From Pseudomonadota bacterium (lineage in GTDB: Bacteria; Desulfobacterota; Syntrophobacteria; Syntrophobacterales; Syntrophobacteraceae), in contig JAEZXS010000187.1 in NCBI GenBank assembly GCA_023442755.1, positions 1-6,509 of the forward strand: 6,509 nt of DNA. Direction: 5' to 3'. This document shows, piece after piece, positions 6,213-6,509 of the stretch. Position 1 is the stretch's first letter, and every line of letters starts with the position of its first letter. The translations under genes were made by a program, and so were the position numbers. Under the pieces are notes generated by a model. The model saw nothing but the letters and a program-made list of their open reading frames with translations, made no database searches and was not told the DNA's origin.

Positions 6213-6240
6213 ATTAAAAACGGCGTGCAGCAGCAGGCAA
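6213..6240 (-). promoter_or_regulatory. Possible sigma-70-type promoter of the leftward operon
   Basis: On the minus strand, TTGCCT (6235-6240) and TTTAAT (6213-6218) are separated by 16 bases; they match the -35 consensus at 4 of 6 and the -10 at 5 of 6 positions. Transcription would begin near 6206, giving a leader of about 145 bases before hdrC. Such matches occur by chance, so this is a weak call. Confidence 0.3.
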
Positions 6241-6427
6241 ACAGTAGCGACAACTCAGAAGGAATCCAGAATTCTTCCAAAACCGATGGTTCTACAACAT
6301 GATCGAGCTGAATGAGTAACGGGTTAATAATACAATTTAGTTCAAATTATATTTTTACCTGGCAGTTAAAGCCGGCCAGGACCGGTTTGCTGATTAATGG
6401 CTGGAGATGCTTTTTAAACCAATCGGG

Positions 6428-6450
6428 GCATTTTGTGAAGTGCAAAATGC
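6428..6450. repeat. Perfect inverted repeat, possible operator
   Basis: GCATTTTG (6428-6435) and CAAAATGC (6443-6450) are exact reverse complements separated by 7 bases. No T-run follows on either strand, so a terminator is unlikely. The size and symmetry fit a binding site for a dimeric regulator, and it lies just upstream of a possible rightward promoter. Confidence 0.4.
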
Positions 6451-6456
6451 GCAAGT

Positions 6457-6486
6457 TTGCCCATTTGTCTCACTAATTCGTACAAT
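6457..6486 (+). promoter_or_regulatory. Possible rightward promoter toward a gene outside the window
   Basis: TTGCCC (6457-6462) and TACAAT (6481-6486) are 18 bases apart, matching the -35 at 4 of 6 and the -10 at 5 of 6 positions. If real, it drives a rightward gene whose start is not visible here. The dyad at 6428-6450 ends 6 bases before it. Weak, consensus-only call. Confidence 0.25.
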
Positions 6487-6509
6487 GCAGTACATGCGCC
6501 GCCACAAAC

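Larger units (their letters stand above)
6062..6509. other. Gene-free region upstream of the leftward operon
   Basis: I see no convincing protein or RNA gene here; the short open frames have no family character. It should hold the leader and promoter of the hdrCB-sdhBA-like operon. Visible structure includes an almost GC-free box at about 6323-6358, a run of seven A (seven T on the minus strand) at 6120-6126 enclosed by the inverted repeat CCAGTG (6114-6119) and CACTGG (6136-6141), the repeat CCTGGC (6358-6363) and GCCAGG (6375-6380), and a perfect 8-bp repeat at 6428-6450. A rightward gene may start beyond the window. Confidence 0.6.

Noticed and set aside
6018..6217. Two short overlapping plus-strand open frames near the hdrC start
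   Set aside because: They overlap the 5' end of hdrC, have no recognisable content and no clear ribosome-binding site.
6451..6475. A GG-N10-GC spacing resembling a sigma-54 promoter on the minus strand
   Set aside because: The -12 element lacks the TTGC context at the correct spacing, so only the dinucleotides match.
1..6509. CRISPR arrays, tRNA/rRNA genes, insertion sequences or prophage genes
   Set aside because: No regularly spaced repeats, no tRNA-like cloverleaf, no transposase or integrase motifs were seen in the window.

Overview
The window reads as part of an anaerobic bacterial chromosome, most likely a Desulfobacterota (former Deltaproteobacteria) sulfate reducer or syntroph. This placement is inferred from moderately GC-rich coding DNA, a two-gene nrfHA nitrite reductase, and a cytoplasmic cluster built from heterodisulfide-reductase-like and succinate dehydrogenase/fumarate-reductase-like subunits. 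No species can be named from sequence alone.

Left block, plus strand (about 81-2063): nrfH, a small membrane-anchored tetraheme quinol dehydrogenase, is followed after 36 bases by nrfA, the pentaheme ammonia-forming nitrite reductase. Together they would move electrons from menaquinol to periplasmic nitrite. NrfA has a lipoprotein-type signal peptide. Two positions that bind Ca2+ in classical NrfA are changed (Glu to Thr, Gln to Arg), which points to the calcium-independent NrfA subclass.

Centre (2064-2176): two adjacent hairpins terminate the converging operons. Each suits one strand: the left one ends the leftward operon and the right one ends the rightward operon.

Right block, minus strand (6061 down to 2177): four genes in transcription order encode an HdrC-like ferredoxin, an HdrB-like protein with two CCG domains, a 2Fe-2S/4Fe-4S protein of SdhB/TfrB type, and a fumarate-reductase-family flavoprotein. 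None has a membrane anchor or an export signal. The set resembles methanogen thiol:fumarate reductase (TfrA plus TfrB, where TfrB is SdhB fused to HdrB), but here the parts are separate genes and an HdrC is added. The flavoprotein keeps most substrate-binding residues, but appears to lack the histidine that attaches FAD covalently and the arginine that acts as proton donor in classical fumarate reductases. Its true substrate is therefore open, and this cluster is the most interesting part of the window.

Right end (6062-6509): about 450 bases with no convincing gene. It holds the probable leader and promoter of the leftward operon, an AT-rich box, several inverted repeats, and a possible rightward promoter for a gene beyond the window.
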